A DNA stretch of 64,000 bases from Flavisolibacter nicotianae (GTDB lineage Bacteria > Bacteroidota > Bacteroidia > Chitinophagales > Chitinophagaceae), in contig NZ_RBCI01000005.1 in NCBI RefSeq assembly GCF_003628535.1, positions 307,727 to 371,726 on the forward strand. Direction: 5' to 3'. The notes beneath the pieces are model-generated. The model did no database searches, was not told the DNA's origin, and worked only from the letters and a program-made list of their open reading frames with translations. The position numbers and the translations under genes were made by a program. Shown one piece after another: positions 10,701 to 19,100 of the stretch (position 1 is its first letter; each line of letters begins with the position of its first letter).

Positions 10701-13700
10701 CTCGGCTGGCAACACGTTGTTTCCCAGGTCAACAAACCAGTCTTTCGAATTGGTAAAACTGAATCCTGACACAACGGGAATGCGTAGACTTAGTACTTTC
10801 TCGATATTGTATTCGATAATAAAGCCGATGGTCAGCCGTTGCAGGTTGAAATCCAGGTCGACAACGGCAAGGATGCCTGCACTTTTATTTTGGCCTGCTG
10901 CTTTTACGTCAGCGGGCTTGGGAAACAGAAGGCTTGCTTTGACCAAAATCAGAATGCGGGGTCCCGGCAGTTCCAGGATAAACATGCCTTTCATGTTCAG
11001 CACAAAGCCGCCTTCCATCGTGCCGAGTACCACGCCAAGGCCAAAACTCCATTTGTCCAGTTTGGGCTGCCAGCCGTTTTGTATGTCGATCACGTTGCCG
11101 TGCACCGTATCGTAAAACCAGCCCAGCGCCGGTGGCAATTGACCCGGTACCTGTGCGGACTCTTTTCGTTCGTAGTGCATGGCAAACAAGCCGAGGAATC
11201 CATAAATCCCAAGGCCTGTATTCAAAAGCGGAATCGCTGCAGGTAATTCCACGACCAGGCCAAGGAAAAATGCCGTCGCTTCCCGCCCGTTTTCATTGAT
11301 CGGCTTAATGCCCAAAGCGGCCGCGATACGCAGTTTCACAGGGATGACCGTGACGTCCACGAATCCCTGGAATCCGCCGCTGGCACCCGGTACAGTGCCG
11401 GTACTGCTGCTATTGCCAAAATCAAGATAACCGGTACCGGAAAGGGCGGCCGGAATGTTGACCGTTACCCTGGTCGGAATGATTTCCGGAACCACTTTTA
11501 CGGGCTGCAGTTCCCGGAAGATCCGCAGTCGTACCCGCAGGGTGTCCACGGTGATGATACCAAGATTGACATTCAGTGCAAGGTCGGCTTCAAAGGTCAG
11601 TGGGTTTTCCCGGCTGAGCCTTGCCGTTAAAATGCGAAGGAGGTTATTCAGGCTCGTACTGCCAACCAAAACTTCCAGCGCCCCCGGGTCGCCAAGGCTT
11701 AGCTCGTAGCCTTTGCTGGTATCAAATATGGGTTGGTAAGAAACCTCCCTTGTTGCCTCGTCCACGTGGAGGTTGAAGCCAATTGCTTTGTACCGGGCTC
11801 TCGGCGGATTGAGCGGCTTCCCGTTGGCATCGGCGTCTTTGGTTTTTATGGTGAGCAGGTTGAAAAGGTTCATGTTGATTTTAAAGTCAACACCGTAATC
11901 GGCCAGCAAGCCGAGGTCTGTCAACTGCTCTGCCCGGAAAATATTGATGCTGGGCGATATTTCAGAAAACGAAAGATCGGCGCCAAAAAGGGTAAACCTG
12001 TCCATCCTGATGGCAACCAGTCCAAGAGTCGTTGCCACGCCGATTTCTGCGCCGGCAATGATCATCGCCTTTGTTTTGTCTTCATCGTTTTGTGCCTGCT
12101 GTACGGCCTCAATGCCGCCCTGGATCAGGGGGGCAAACAGCAGCAGGCTGGCCATCGTATTGGCCAGCGACGTTTCTGTAGCCGGTCGAATGAAAACAAA
12201 GCCGTCTTTTACATTGTTTTTATCAAAGCCAACGGAAAGCGTTTGGCTAAGCCGGTCGGTTGCTTCGTCGTAGAGAATGCTGATCTTAAAATCAAGCACG
12301 CCCTGGTTTTCGGGTGTGATGGTACCGGTCGTGTCCTTGTCTTTTTTTGCTGCCGCCGATGCGTCGGGGGTCGATGTCACACTGTTGGCCAGCGCTGCAA
12401 TGTCGCTATCCGTGCCATTCCCCGATGCGCTGTTCTGAATCAGCTTGCCGCTTTCCTTGGTTTCATCCCGTACATCAAATTCGCCGGCAACTTCAATCAG
12501 CACCAATTTGTTGCGTTGAAAACGGACTTTGGTACTAAGCCGGCGGAAGGCAGACGGCCGTTTCGGTTCCGTCGGTGAAGGCGAGGGGTCGGCTGGTGAA
12601 GGCTTGGTGATTTCATCATCTGCGGGGCGGAATACTTCGGCGTGCGCCGACTTGACCGGCGGGGGCAGCGGGTCTACATAAGTGGCCACAGCCGTGAAGT
12701 AGTCCCTGTCTTTGGGTGGCCTGTCAAATTTTTTGGCGACGCTTGTTCCGAAGAAATCCTGGACCGTAACCGGAACAGATGCAGGTGCACCGACATCTTC
12801 AATTAGCTTTTTAAAAACATCCGCACGCCGTTGGGACAAGTCCCTGTTCAGGTCTTCGTGTTCGGTATCGTCTTTTTTTTCGTAGCTGGCATAGCCAAAG
12901 ATTTGAATGCCACGGTTGGCCCGCCTGTCCAAAAATTGCTTGATGCGTGCCCTGAGCGTAGCATTTCCCTTGAAGCCCTCCAAATATTTATCCGCTTCTT
13001 TCTGGTCCACCGGGTGCTTGAATTCAAACTGGAGCGAAATGGTGTTTTCTCCAGGGGTGGCACGCTGTTCGGACACTTCCTCCTGCGGCTTGTATTCTTT
13101 AAACAGTTCGGGTTGCGTACCCGTCCAGGTAGCCTGCAGGTTTTGGTGTGCGCCGCCCTTTTCGACAGGTATACGGTAGGTGCCGTCGCTCCGGCGCGGG
13201 ATTTCGTTGCCGCCAATGGAAAGCTTGCCAAAATCGGGTTGGGTTTGCACCAGTACGGCATCGGGGTCTTTCTGTTGAGGAGCAAGTTCAATAGCATAAC
13301 CCTCGTCGCCTGCTTTTGGCACCAGTTGCGCATCTTGTGGGATCTTTTCTTTGGTGCCGCGTGCCTGCAGGGAATCGAGGAACCTGACCTCGATATCTTC
13401 CTGCCAGAAACGTTTCGTAGGGGTAAGGCTGTCCTCTACATGAACGGAGACATTTGCCAAACCTGCACCGGTTGCACCGAGTGGATAGCGAAGCCTGTTC
13501 TGATCGCCATTGAAAGGCACTGGCGTAATGGTGGAGCCATCCCGTTTTACAACGATAGCGTAAGGCGCTTTACCACCACGAATACGCAGCTGCATTTCGG
13601 CATCGTTAAGCGTAAAAATGAAACTCTTGCGGGTAGTATTGTTGTTGACCACCTTGTCGGTTTCCTTTTTTGTCGGCGCTTTACGGGTTTTGCCTTCGTA

Positions 13701-14729
13701 AAAAACAATGTCAACTTCCAGCGGCGCACGGTTGGTGTTGTTGACAAGTTCCGCACCAATTTCGCCACTAAGTCCCTGGTCAAAATCAATCAGCAGGTTT
13801 TCGCCCCAGGTGTCAAACGCCATTCCTTTCAGCCCGTGCGGTGCCAAAAAGAACCGCACCTGTGGCATCCACAACCCTTTGAATTCATCGCCCACGCCAA
13901 AATTTGCTTCCAGTATTTCCGTCGGTGTAAAATCCTTGCTTAGGTCCAGCACGATCTTCTCTAACCCAAAGCCAACCGTATTGCTTTTGTGCAGGCAGAG
14001 TGCCGGTTTCATGGTGATGAGTTCACCTGCTGCCTTGTCAAACTGGTCGTCCATGCTGCTGATTCCCCAGCCGTCGAAGCTCACGTCTGTTTGCCAGTAA
14101 TCATCTGCGTTCTGTGTGATGATCATCGCGATTTTGGGCAGGCTGATGGTGACCTCGTCAAAGGTATTATCACGCTCCAGCCAGCCATCCGCGGCAAGTT
14201 TTGCAGGCAGGAACTTATCATTGGGTAAATGAAGAATGATGGAATTAAAAAGCAGTTCTATCCGGAAATTTTTATTCGGGAAATCGCTGGGAATGCTGCT
14301 TGGGCCGGTACCGCCGAGACGGTTGAGCAGGTTCTTTAGATCGTTGGCGTCGGCGTTGTTGGAAAGCGAGGCAAGATGACCGGAAATACCGGCGGAGCCG
14401 ATGCGGGGAAAAGTGATGCGGAATTGAAAGCCAAGATCACCCGGCTCGATGAAATGTCCCGAAGGCGCTTTGTACACCGGCGCATTTTCCAGCAGGCCGT
14501 CGCCTAGCAACTGAACCCTGCCGAAGTAAACGATAGCCTGGTCATCATGCGCCATGTGCAATTCTTCTACGCTAAGCGCCGCAAGAAGATTGCGAACGGA
14601 TGAAGGGATCGACGGCAACAAGCTGTTGGGAACATTGGGCAACTGGCTGATTCCTGCGGCAGGCACGTTATCTATAAACAAACCGAAGCCGAAGGCAGGT
14701 TGGAGCAAGTCAACGATACTGAGCTTCAT
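7737..14729 (-). CDS. Giant protein with OmpA-C-like module and long hydrophobic beta-rich core
   Basis: 2330 residues from the ATG at 14729 (MKLSIVDLLQPAFGFGLF); a GTG ten codons earlier at 14759 is possible but less likely. No signal peptide is visible. Residues about 560-650 resemble an OmpA C-terminal fold (IQIFGYASYEKKDD, then NRDLSQRRADVFKKLIEDVG); the NxxLSxxRA signature is kept, but the usual TDxxG loop is altered. A Pro-rich linker follows (about 670-700). Residues about 860-1480 are unusually hydrophobic with alternating strands (for example FFLGLVVELPAAIPLLNTG and FIIEYNIEKVLSLRIPVVSG), and one helix near 896 could cross a membrane. The C-terminal 850 residues are soluble beta-rich segments. 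It is the first gene of the cluster. The core somewhat recalls uncharacterised large beta domains such as DUF6603, which is memory only. Function is unknown. Confidence 0.65.
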   Translation of the reverse strand: MKLSIVDLLQPAFGFGLFIDNVPAAGISQLPNVPNSLLPSIPSSVRNLLAALSVEELHMAHDDQAIVYFGRVQLLGDGLLENAPVYKAPSGHFIEPGDLGFQFRITFPRIGSAGISGHLASLSNNADANDLKNLLNRLGGTGPSSIPSDFPNKNFRIELLFNSIILHLPNDKFLPAKLAADGWLERDNTFDEVTISLPKIAMIITQNADDYWQTDVSFDGWGISSMDDQFDKAAGELITMKPALCLHKSNTVGFGLEKIVLDLSKDFTPTEILEANFGVGDEFKGLWMPQVRFFLAPHGLKGMAFDTWGENLLIDFDQGLSGEIGAELVNNTNRAPLEVDIVFYEGKTRKAPTKKETDKVVNNNTTRKSFIFTLNDAEMQLRIRGGKAPYAIVVKRDGSTITPVPFNGDQNRLRYPLGATGAGLANVSVHVEDSLTPTKRFWQEDIEVRFLDSLQARGTKEKIPQDAQLVPKAGDEGYAIELAPQQKDPDAVLVQTQPDFGKLSIGGNEIPRRSDGTYRIPVEKGGAHQNLQATWTGTQPELFKEYKPQEEVSEQRATPGENTISLQFEFKHPVDQKEADKYLEGFKGNATLRARIKQFLDRRANRGIQIFGYASYEKKDDTEHEDLNRDLSQRRADVFKKLIEDVGAPASVPVTVQDFFGTSVAKKFDRPPKDRDYFTAVATYVDPLPPPVKSAHAEVFRPADDEITKPSPADPSPSPTEPKRPSAFRRLSTKVRFQRNKLVLIEVAGEFDVRDETKESGKLIQNSASGNGTDSDIAALANSVTSTPDASAAAKKDKDTTGTITPENQGVLDFKISILYDEATDRLSQTLSVGFDKNNVKDGFVFIRPATETSLANTMASLLLFAPLIQGGIEAVQQAQNDEDKTKAMIIAGAEIGVATTLGLVAIRMDRFTLFGADLSFSEISPSINIFRAEQLTDLGLLADYGVDFKINMNLFNLLTIKTKDADANGKPLNPPRARYKAIGFNLHVDEATREVSYQPIFDTSKGYELSLGDPGALEVLVGSTSLNNLLRILTARLSRENPLTFEADLALNVNLGIITVDTLRVRLRIFRELQPVKVVPEIIPTRVTVNIPAALSGTGYLDFGNSSSTGTVPGASGGFQGFVDVTVIPVKLRIAAALGIKPINENGREATAFFLGLVVELPAAIPLLNTGLGIYGFLGLFAMHYERKESAQVPGQLPPALGWFYDTVHGNVIDIQNGWQPKLDKWSFGLGVVLGTMEGGFVLNMKGMFILELPGPRILILVKASLLFPKPADVKAAGQNKSAGILAVVDLDFNLQRLTIGFIIEYNIEKVLSLRIPVVSGFSFTNSKDWFVDLGNNVLPAEALILGIARGYAYLMIHGNGIQDWPKPGDHKLTGFSIALGIGASLVFGKKSSGLYLEVRGDLAAGVSFSPLHFFGLLELKGQLHLWIVSISAEADLEVEGPTPHTYIHGKACGKVSFFFFSVKGCVNIEINSPVSVQPPPDLLTSLTLVSRSSALMEGQGVDRPIDCALGKAAVKNTSDPVPTVPIDSIPVLNLFATPDVQGCTTFTDAIPQSGTLTQDGWVSVGAKRFVRYKLTSLSLSQPLLENSKPKPVNFWKKPTDKPGDDESSVDLALLSWSPDPTPRAVQRSKELTDTVTDRWEIVCKQIAPATSVLYTFNQKPLGLSDAGWKLAGVAFPDPPGTVRSKPADTELFVFENRFPTDLPGILEAWLSIRKTILTHAKVIGANVQEGAARFGRVLQLPFEAAITNPVDTQPDLPPETKEAIAKFEAENILIDAGELVGAELFLALAQKLVLPEKTLIRTLDKDFNVLSEKTITDTGFTDVKLPTDLPPNWLLPSGPWTQGVAKIWLLLEQLDKSQSRLRRMLVHYKGMPGMRYIMIVTRRTKPMTEPPSALLCAIESLTAAEFQREEHDTHTQQSDKDQLTDALQGEPLRALLKPNTTYELTVNYQFQRKDEKGLVDANFVAAPAKTFVFKTDANAPQRLDPWVLFTTPQNDMRYHFKNEPVQIYLNDESVIQLFKAYGINLLAKVLKANGAHPAVDPPKMQIDPANVSQFKKIRAAVKTPYLHTLEEVQRDKLPCINDSGQREEHVVFTIGVDLLLNTEYTVEIARQGDVIDPNSNTYRTPLYKMAFRTSRYASAEEFGKLIKATYSTTRLLKDNLAALPDECTDAEMQTALLDAGLPALAAADNIVVSLLWSSKVVSSVLVTTLEAVYIDTPEPHWRKRPYPATETIVADSGDVKHWVMKDKLELELLEAPDTSVVQKISRTQGGTRTIVYLKPDARGRQIHLQLKKHIFTHVEEEYGQAGHFALHDAINMTLPKLAPWEEED

Positions 14730-15143
14730 TGTGTAGAGCGGTTTTAGCAATCCTTGCACAAGGAACTATACTAGCAGCACAAGTCGAAGCTGTTGGCTTG
14801 CCTCATTTCAACAATCACATATAGTGCTTTGGTGCCTGAGAGCAGTTATAAAAGTATAGATAAAAAAGAATATTATTTATTCATAAACTAAAGCGGTTTC
14901 TACCGGTAGCCAACATCCGCTCGTTTGCACGTTGCGCTGGTGCATCCGGGCTGCGACCAGTTATCGGGCTGGTGTTTGGATACGCAGCACCTTTCCGTTT
15001 TCGGCCTTGCATGGGAAAAAGGTTAATGCATGACAGAAATAAAAATAAAGTTGTACAATTGGACCTCTAAAAAATGGAATTTTCCACTACGTCATTTTAC
15101 AACCGATTTTGTGCACAACAGTCGAACGGAAGCCAGGAGCGCT
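14730..15143. other. Divergent intergenic region between the giant cluster and eboD
   Basis: About 400 bp separate the two divergent start codons and should hold both promoters. The middle (14845-14890) is very AT-rich and contains the 12-bp box. An in-frame ATG at 15030 could extend EboD by 38 residues, but that extension is atypical for the family. No perfect TAnnTTTG element was found. Confidence 0.5.
14874..14885 (-). promoter_or_regulatory. 12-bp upstream box, copy 2 (TATGAATAAATA)
   Basis: Identical 12-mer to 465-476 in the same orientation relative to its gene, 145 bases before the ATG at 14729. It is followed by an AT-rich run and TATACTTTTATAA, which is one base off a Bacteroidota -7 box but has no -33 partner at the right spacing. 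Confidence 0.35.
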
Positions 15144-16292
15144 ATGGATTATTTACAGCAATCATTTAGTGTGCGATTTGAATACAAGGTGTTTTTTACG
15201 GAACAGTTGTTTGCCGCTGAAAACCCCCTTTTCAGAAACTTTTTGAACAGCCAGGCAAGCGATGCTGCTAAAAAACTGCTGTTTGTTATAGATGAAGGCG
15301 TGGCCAACGCACACCCGGGTTTGCAGGATCAGATCCAAGCCTATTTCAAGGAAGAGTCATTATTTACATTGGCTGAAGATATCCTGGTGATACCGGGCGG
15401 CGAGGGTGCCAAAAACAATGAGTTGCTTTTTGACAAAATTGTCGAAGCCGTGAATGACTACGGGATCGACCGTCATTCCTACATTGTGGCGATTGGCGGC
15501 GGATCGGTGTTGGACCTGGTGGGCTATGCGGCGGCGGTTTCGCACCGCGGCATTCGCCACATCCGTATCCCCACGACCGTACTGGCCCAAAATGATTCGG
15601 GTGTCGGCGTGAAAAACGGGATTAATTACCGCGGCAAGAAAAATTTCCTCGGGACCTTTGCCCCACCGGTTGCGGTTTTCAATGATGCCCATTTCCTGAC
15701 AACTCTATCAACAGAAGAATGGCGGTCGGGAATGTCGGAAGCCGCGAAGGTGGCCCTCATTAAGGATAAGGAGTTCTTTTATTGGTTGGAAGAAAATGCG
15801 GCTGCACTGGCCGGCCGTACTATGGAAGCAATGCAGTACCTGATCAGGCGCTGCGCACAATTGCACCTGGAGCATATTGCCAGCGGCGACCCGTTTGAAA
15901 TGGGCTCTTCCCGTCCGCTGGACTTTGGCCACTGGAGTGCCCACAAAACGGAGCAGCTTTCCCATTTTACCATCCGGCATGGCGAAGCGGTGGCCATGGG
16001 CATTGCACTCGACAGCGTGTATTCCGCCCTTTCCGGCCGGCTGACGGAAGACGAGGCCAGGCGAATTGTCGACCTCCTGCAAAATCTTGGTTTTGCCGTC
16101 ACGCATCCACTGATGCAGATCAGCAATGACGAAAGCCCGGTACTGAAAGGCTTGAATGAATTCCGGGAACACCTGGGCGGAAAGCTCACCATCATGCTGC
16201 TGACGGCCATTGGCACCGGCGAAGAAGTGCACGAACTGGATGTACAGCTCTTGCACCAGGCCAGCGACTGGCTGAAAGCCTATTCAAAATAG
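15144..16292 (+). CDS. eboD: EboD, 3-dehydroquinate synthase-like protein
   Basis: A sugar-phosphate cyclase-like enzyme of the ebo cluster, made in several bacterial phyla and linked to moving or processing a secondary metabolite; its exact reaction is not established. The NAD-binding signature GGGSVLDLVGYAA lies near residue 120. The metal-ligand set of dehydroquinate synthases can be traced: Glu in SGMSEAAKVALIKD, His in LDFGHWSAHKTE and His in IRHGEAVAMGI. I chose the ATG at 15144 (MDYLQQSFSVRFEYKVFF, 382 residues) over 15030 because AGGAG sits four bases upstream and the protein then has the normal EboD length. The gene heads a plus-strand run eboD-eboE-eboF, with eboE starting 8 bp after its stop. 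A housekeeping AroB is unlikely given these neighbours. Confidence 0.88.
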   Translation: MDYLQQSFSVRFEYKVFFTEQLFAAENPLFRNFLNSQASDAAKKLLFVIDEGVANAHPGLQDQIQAYFKEESLFTLAEDILVIPGGEGAKNNELLFDKIVEAVNDYGIDRHSYIVAIGGGSVLDLVGYAAAVSHRGIRHIRIPTTVLAQNDSGVGVKNGINYRGKKNFLGTFAPPVAVFNDAHFLTTLSTEEWRSGMSEAAKVALIKDKEFFYWLEENAAALAGRTMEAMQYLIRRCAQLHLEHIASGDPFEMGSSRPLDFGHWSAHKTEQLSHFTIRHGEAVAMGIALDSVYSALSGRLTEDEARRIVDLLQNLGFAVTHPLMQISNDESPVLKGLNEFREHLGGKLTIMLLTAIGTGEEVHELDVQLLHQASDWLKAYSK

Positions 16293-16300
16293 CGTTGAGT

Positions 16301-17542
16301 ATGCAAACACCTTACGGACATTTAACCTATTGCAGCAATATCCATCCCGGCGAAAGCTGGAGTGATCATTTTGCGCAGTTGCAGCAACATATTCCATTCA
16401 TTAAGGAAAAAATAGCGCCGGGCCAGGCGTTCGGGATCGGTTTACGGTTATCCAACACCGCAAGCCTGGAACTGCGCAAGGAAGAAAACCTCCGTTCGTT
16501 TCAGCAGTGGCTGACACAACACCATTGTTACGTGTTTACGATGAACGGGTTTCCTTACGGTGGATTTCATCATACCGTGGTGAAAGACCAGGTGCATGCG
16601 CCGGATTGGACCACAGCCGATCGGGTGCAGTATACCATTCGCCTGGCGCAGACCCTGGCGGCTTTGCTTCCGGACGGCATGGAAGGAGGGATTTCGACCT
16701 CACCGTTGTCGTATTGCTTTTGGCACAGAGATGAAGAAGTAAATGCGGTGTATGAAAAAGCGACGTTCCACCTGTTGCAGGTGGTGGAGCAATTGGTTGC
16801 GATTGAAAAATCCACCGGCAAACGCATTCACCTGGACATTGAGCCCGAACCCGACGGCCTGTTAGGCGACGGCAAAGCGTTCTTCGAGTGGTACACACAG
16901 TACCTGTTGCCAATGGGTGTTCTTTACCTGCAGGAGAAGTTTGGCTTTGATAACGAACAGGCGACTGCTGCTGTAAAAGACCATGTGCAATTGTGCTATG
17001 ATGTGTGTCATTTTGCCGTGGGCTACGAAAGCCACGAAGCCACGGTGCAGCAGTTGCGGGATCTGGGAATCAACGTTGGCAAGATCCAGATCAGTGCAGC
17101 CCTGAAGGCAGTTCTGCCAAAAGATCGCGAAAGAAGAACAGCGGTGATAGAAGCCTTTCAACAATTCAACGAACCGGTATACCTGCACCAGGTGGTAGCC
17201 AGGCAGGAAGACGAAACGCTGAAACGTTATGCCGATCTTCCCGATGCTCTCGCTGATGCGAACAATGCAGCCACTACCGAATGGCGGGCTCATTTTCATG
17301 TGCCCCTGTTCATCGAAAATTATGGCGTGCTGCAATCAACCCAAAAGGATATTGAACAAGTGCTGGCGCTGCAGAAACAGCAGCCGTTCACTGCGCACCT
17401 GGAGGTGGAAACGTACACATGGGAAGTATTGCCAAAGGAAATGCAGCTTCCGGTGAATGAATCCATTGTCCGTGAACTGGAATTTGTATTAAACCTGTTA
17501 CAACAAGAACCTGTCGCTACGACGCAAACAAACCATGCATAA
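16301..17542 (+). CDS. eboE: EboE, TIM-barrel metabolite traffic protein
   Basis: 413 residues from the ATG at 16301 (MQTPYGHLTYCSNIHPGESW); a TTG two codons earlier is the alternative. It belongs to the xylose-isomerase-like TIM-barrel superfamily. Candidate metal or substrate residues sit at strand ends in HLDIEPEPDGL, LCYDVCHFAVGYE, GKIQISAAL and HLEVETYTWEVL. The N-terminal TPYGHLTYCSNIHPGE is what I recognise as the EboE signature. The reaction is unknown; the family is known only from its association with eboA-F. The stop overlaps the eboF start by 8 bp, which suggests translational coupling. Confidence 0.88.
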   Translation: MQTPYGHLTYCSNIHPGESWSDHFAQLQQHIPFIKEKIAPGQAFGIGLRLSNTASLELRKEENLRSFQQWLTQHHCYVFTMNGFPYGGFHHTVVKDQVHAPDWTTADRVQYTIRLAQTLAALLPDGMEGGISTSPLSYCFWHRDEEVNAVYEKATFHLLQVVEQLVAIEKSTGKRIHLDIEPEPDGLLGDGKAFFEWYTQYLLPMGVLYLQEKFGFDNEQATAAVKDHVQLCYDVCHFAVGYESHEATVQQLRDLGINVGKIQISAALKAVLPKDRERRTAVIEAFQQFNEPVYLHQVVARQEDETLKRYADLPDALADANNAATTEWRAHFHVPLFIENYGVLQSTQKDIEQVLALQKQQPFTAHLEVETYTWEVLPKEMQLPVNESIVRELEFVLNLLQQEPVATTQTNHA

Positions 17543-18887
17543 AACGGTTGTCATCGATATTGTCGGCCTGTCGTCTTCCCTGATCGGGGAACACACGCCG
17601 TTTTTAAAAAGCTACGCAGCAAAAAAAAGCCTGAAAACCGTTGCACCTATGCTGCCGGCTGTGACCACGTCGGTACAGTCCACTTACCTTACCGGCACAT
17701 GGCCCGGTGAGCACGGTATTGTTGGCAACGGCTGGTACGACCGTATCGATTGCGAGATCAAATTCTGGAAGCAGTCGAACAAACTGGTGCAGGGCGAAAA
17801 GATCTGGGAGCGGGCAAAAAAGCTCGATCCTTCGTTCACCACTGCGAAAATGTTCTGGTGGTACAACATGTATTCAAGTGCGGAATTCTCCGTGACGCCG
17901 CGTCCCAATTACCTGGCGGATGGCCGCAAGATGCCCGATTGTTATTCGGAACCTGCGGGTCTGCGGGATGAACTGCAAAAAGAACTGGGGCAGTTCCCGT
18001 TGTTCAAGTTCTGGGGGCCGGGTGCCGATATCACGTCGACGCAATGGATTGCCGATGCATCCATCTATACCGATAAAAAATACGACCCGACCCTGACGCT
18101 GATCTACCTGCCGCACCTCGATTACGGGCTGCAAAAATACGGGCAGGATATGGCCGCGATCAGCAAAGACCTTGGTGAAATTGACAGGGTGGTGGAACAA
18201 CTGGTGACACATTACGAAGCAAAAAATGCCCGGATCATTTTGCTGTCGGAATACGGGATTACCAATGTCAACCGGCCTATCCACATCAACCGCCTGTTGC
18301 GGGAAAACGGCTTGCTGGGCATCCGTGTCGAACGCGGGTTGGAATTGCTGGATGCTGGTGCGTCGAAAGCCTTTGCCGTGGCCGATCACCAGGTGGCGCA
18401 TATTTACCTGAACGATCATTCTGTTGCCCCGCAGGTGCGCCGGTTAGTGGAAGGACTTCCGGGAGTCGCGTTGGTGTTGGACCGCGATGCACAAAAGCAG
18501 TATCACATCGACCACGAACGGGCAGGCGACCTGGTGTTGATGGCAGATCAAAACAGTTGGTTCACCTATTATTTCTGGCTCGACGATGACAAGGCACCGG
18601 ATTATGCGAGGGTGGTGGATATTCATAAAAAGCCGGGCTACGACCCGGTGGAACTGTTCATGACTTCCAAGGCCCGTGCCGCGTACAAACTGCTGCGCAA
18701 AAAAGCCGGCTTTCGTTATGTGATGGATGTCATTCCACTGGATGCCACGTTGGTGAAGGGTTCGCACGGTAGCCTGGTGGAAGACAAAGCCTTTCATCCC
18801 GTACTCATGGCAGATCTTCCTGTTACGCAGAATGATCTTGTTGCAACAGATGTTTACGATATTATCTGGCAACACATCACGACCTGA
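17535..18887 (+). CDS. eboF: EboF, alkaline-phosphatase-superfamily phosphodiesterase-like protein
   Basis: 450 residues with no signal peptide, related to nucleotide pyrophosphatase/phosphodiesterases. The nucleophile Thr is in PAVTTSVQSTYLTGTWPGEHG (residues about 42-60); metal-ligand regions are VIDIVGLSSS at the N-terminus, LPHLDYGLQKYG near 190 and GSHGS near 414. In typical NPP enzymes one metal pair is SDHGM; here the equivalent place reads SEYGI, so one His ligand appears to be Tyr. Whether that is normal for EboF or a loss of activity cannot be told here. The gene overlaps eboE by 8 bp and ends 213 bp before the ABC exporter genes, so it closes the eboDEF unit. Confidence 0.85.
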   Translation: MHKTVVIDIVGLSSSLIGEHTPFLKSYAAKKSLKTVAPMLPAVTTSVQSTYLTGTWPGEHGIVGNGWYDRIDCEIKFWKQSNKLVQGEKIWERAKKLDPSFTTAKMFWWYNMYSSAEFSVTPRPNYLADGRKMPDCYSEPAGLRDELQKELGQFPLFKFWGPGADITSTQWIADASIYTDKKYDPTLTLIYLPHLDYGLQKYGQDMAAISKDLGEIDRVVEQLVTHYEAKNARIILLSEYGITNVNRPIHINRLLRENGLLGIRVERGLELLDAGASKAFAVADHQVAHIYLNDHSVAPQVRRLVEGLPGVALVLDRDAQKQYHIDHERAGDLVLMADQNSWFTYYFWLDDDKAPDYARVVDIHKKPGYDPVELFMTSKARAAYKLLRKKAGFRYVMDVIPLDATLVKGSHGSLVEDKAFHPVLMADLPVTQNDLVATDVYDIIWQHITT

Positions 18888-18925
18888 TCGTCTTTACAAT
18901 TCGCCTGCTTATTTTGCGGAAGAAG

Positions 18926-18938
18926 CGTTTGTCAAACG
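18926..18938. repeat. 13-bp palindrome upstream of the ABC exporter
   Basis: CGTTTGTCAAACG is a perfect inverted repeat (CGTTTG, T, CAAACG) in the 213-bp gap between eboF and the first ABC gene. A further TTTGACA lies 20 bp downstream. It could be an operator for the exporter genes; no matching promoter was identified. Confidence 0.3.
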
Positions 18939-19100
18939 AAGCATGAAATGTTTGACACCATGACATTTTGTTGCGTAGACAGTTTTCGTCAGCCGTATTT
19001 TCTATTGCATGCAAGCAGATTTTGAGTAAGGTTTGGTCCGTGCTGTAGCAAAATCACCTTTCTTCCAATAACTTCATAGGCTTATTCCGCAACAATTTTC

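Noticed and set aside
11733..13943. Long plus-strand ORFs (281 and 370 residues) inside the giant gene
   Set aside because: They are antisense to a coding frame that has clear domain content; their composition is implausible for proteins.
15030..15143. N-terminal extension of EboD from ATG 15030
   Set aside because: The 38 extra residues are not seen in the family, and AGGAG precedes the ATG at 15144.
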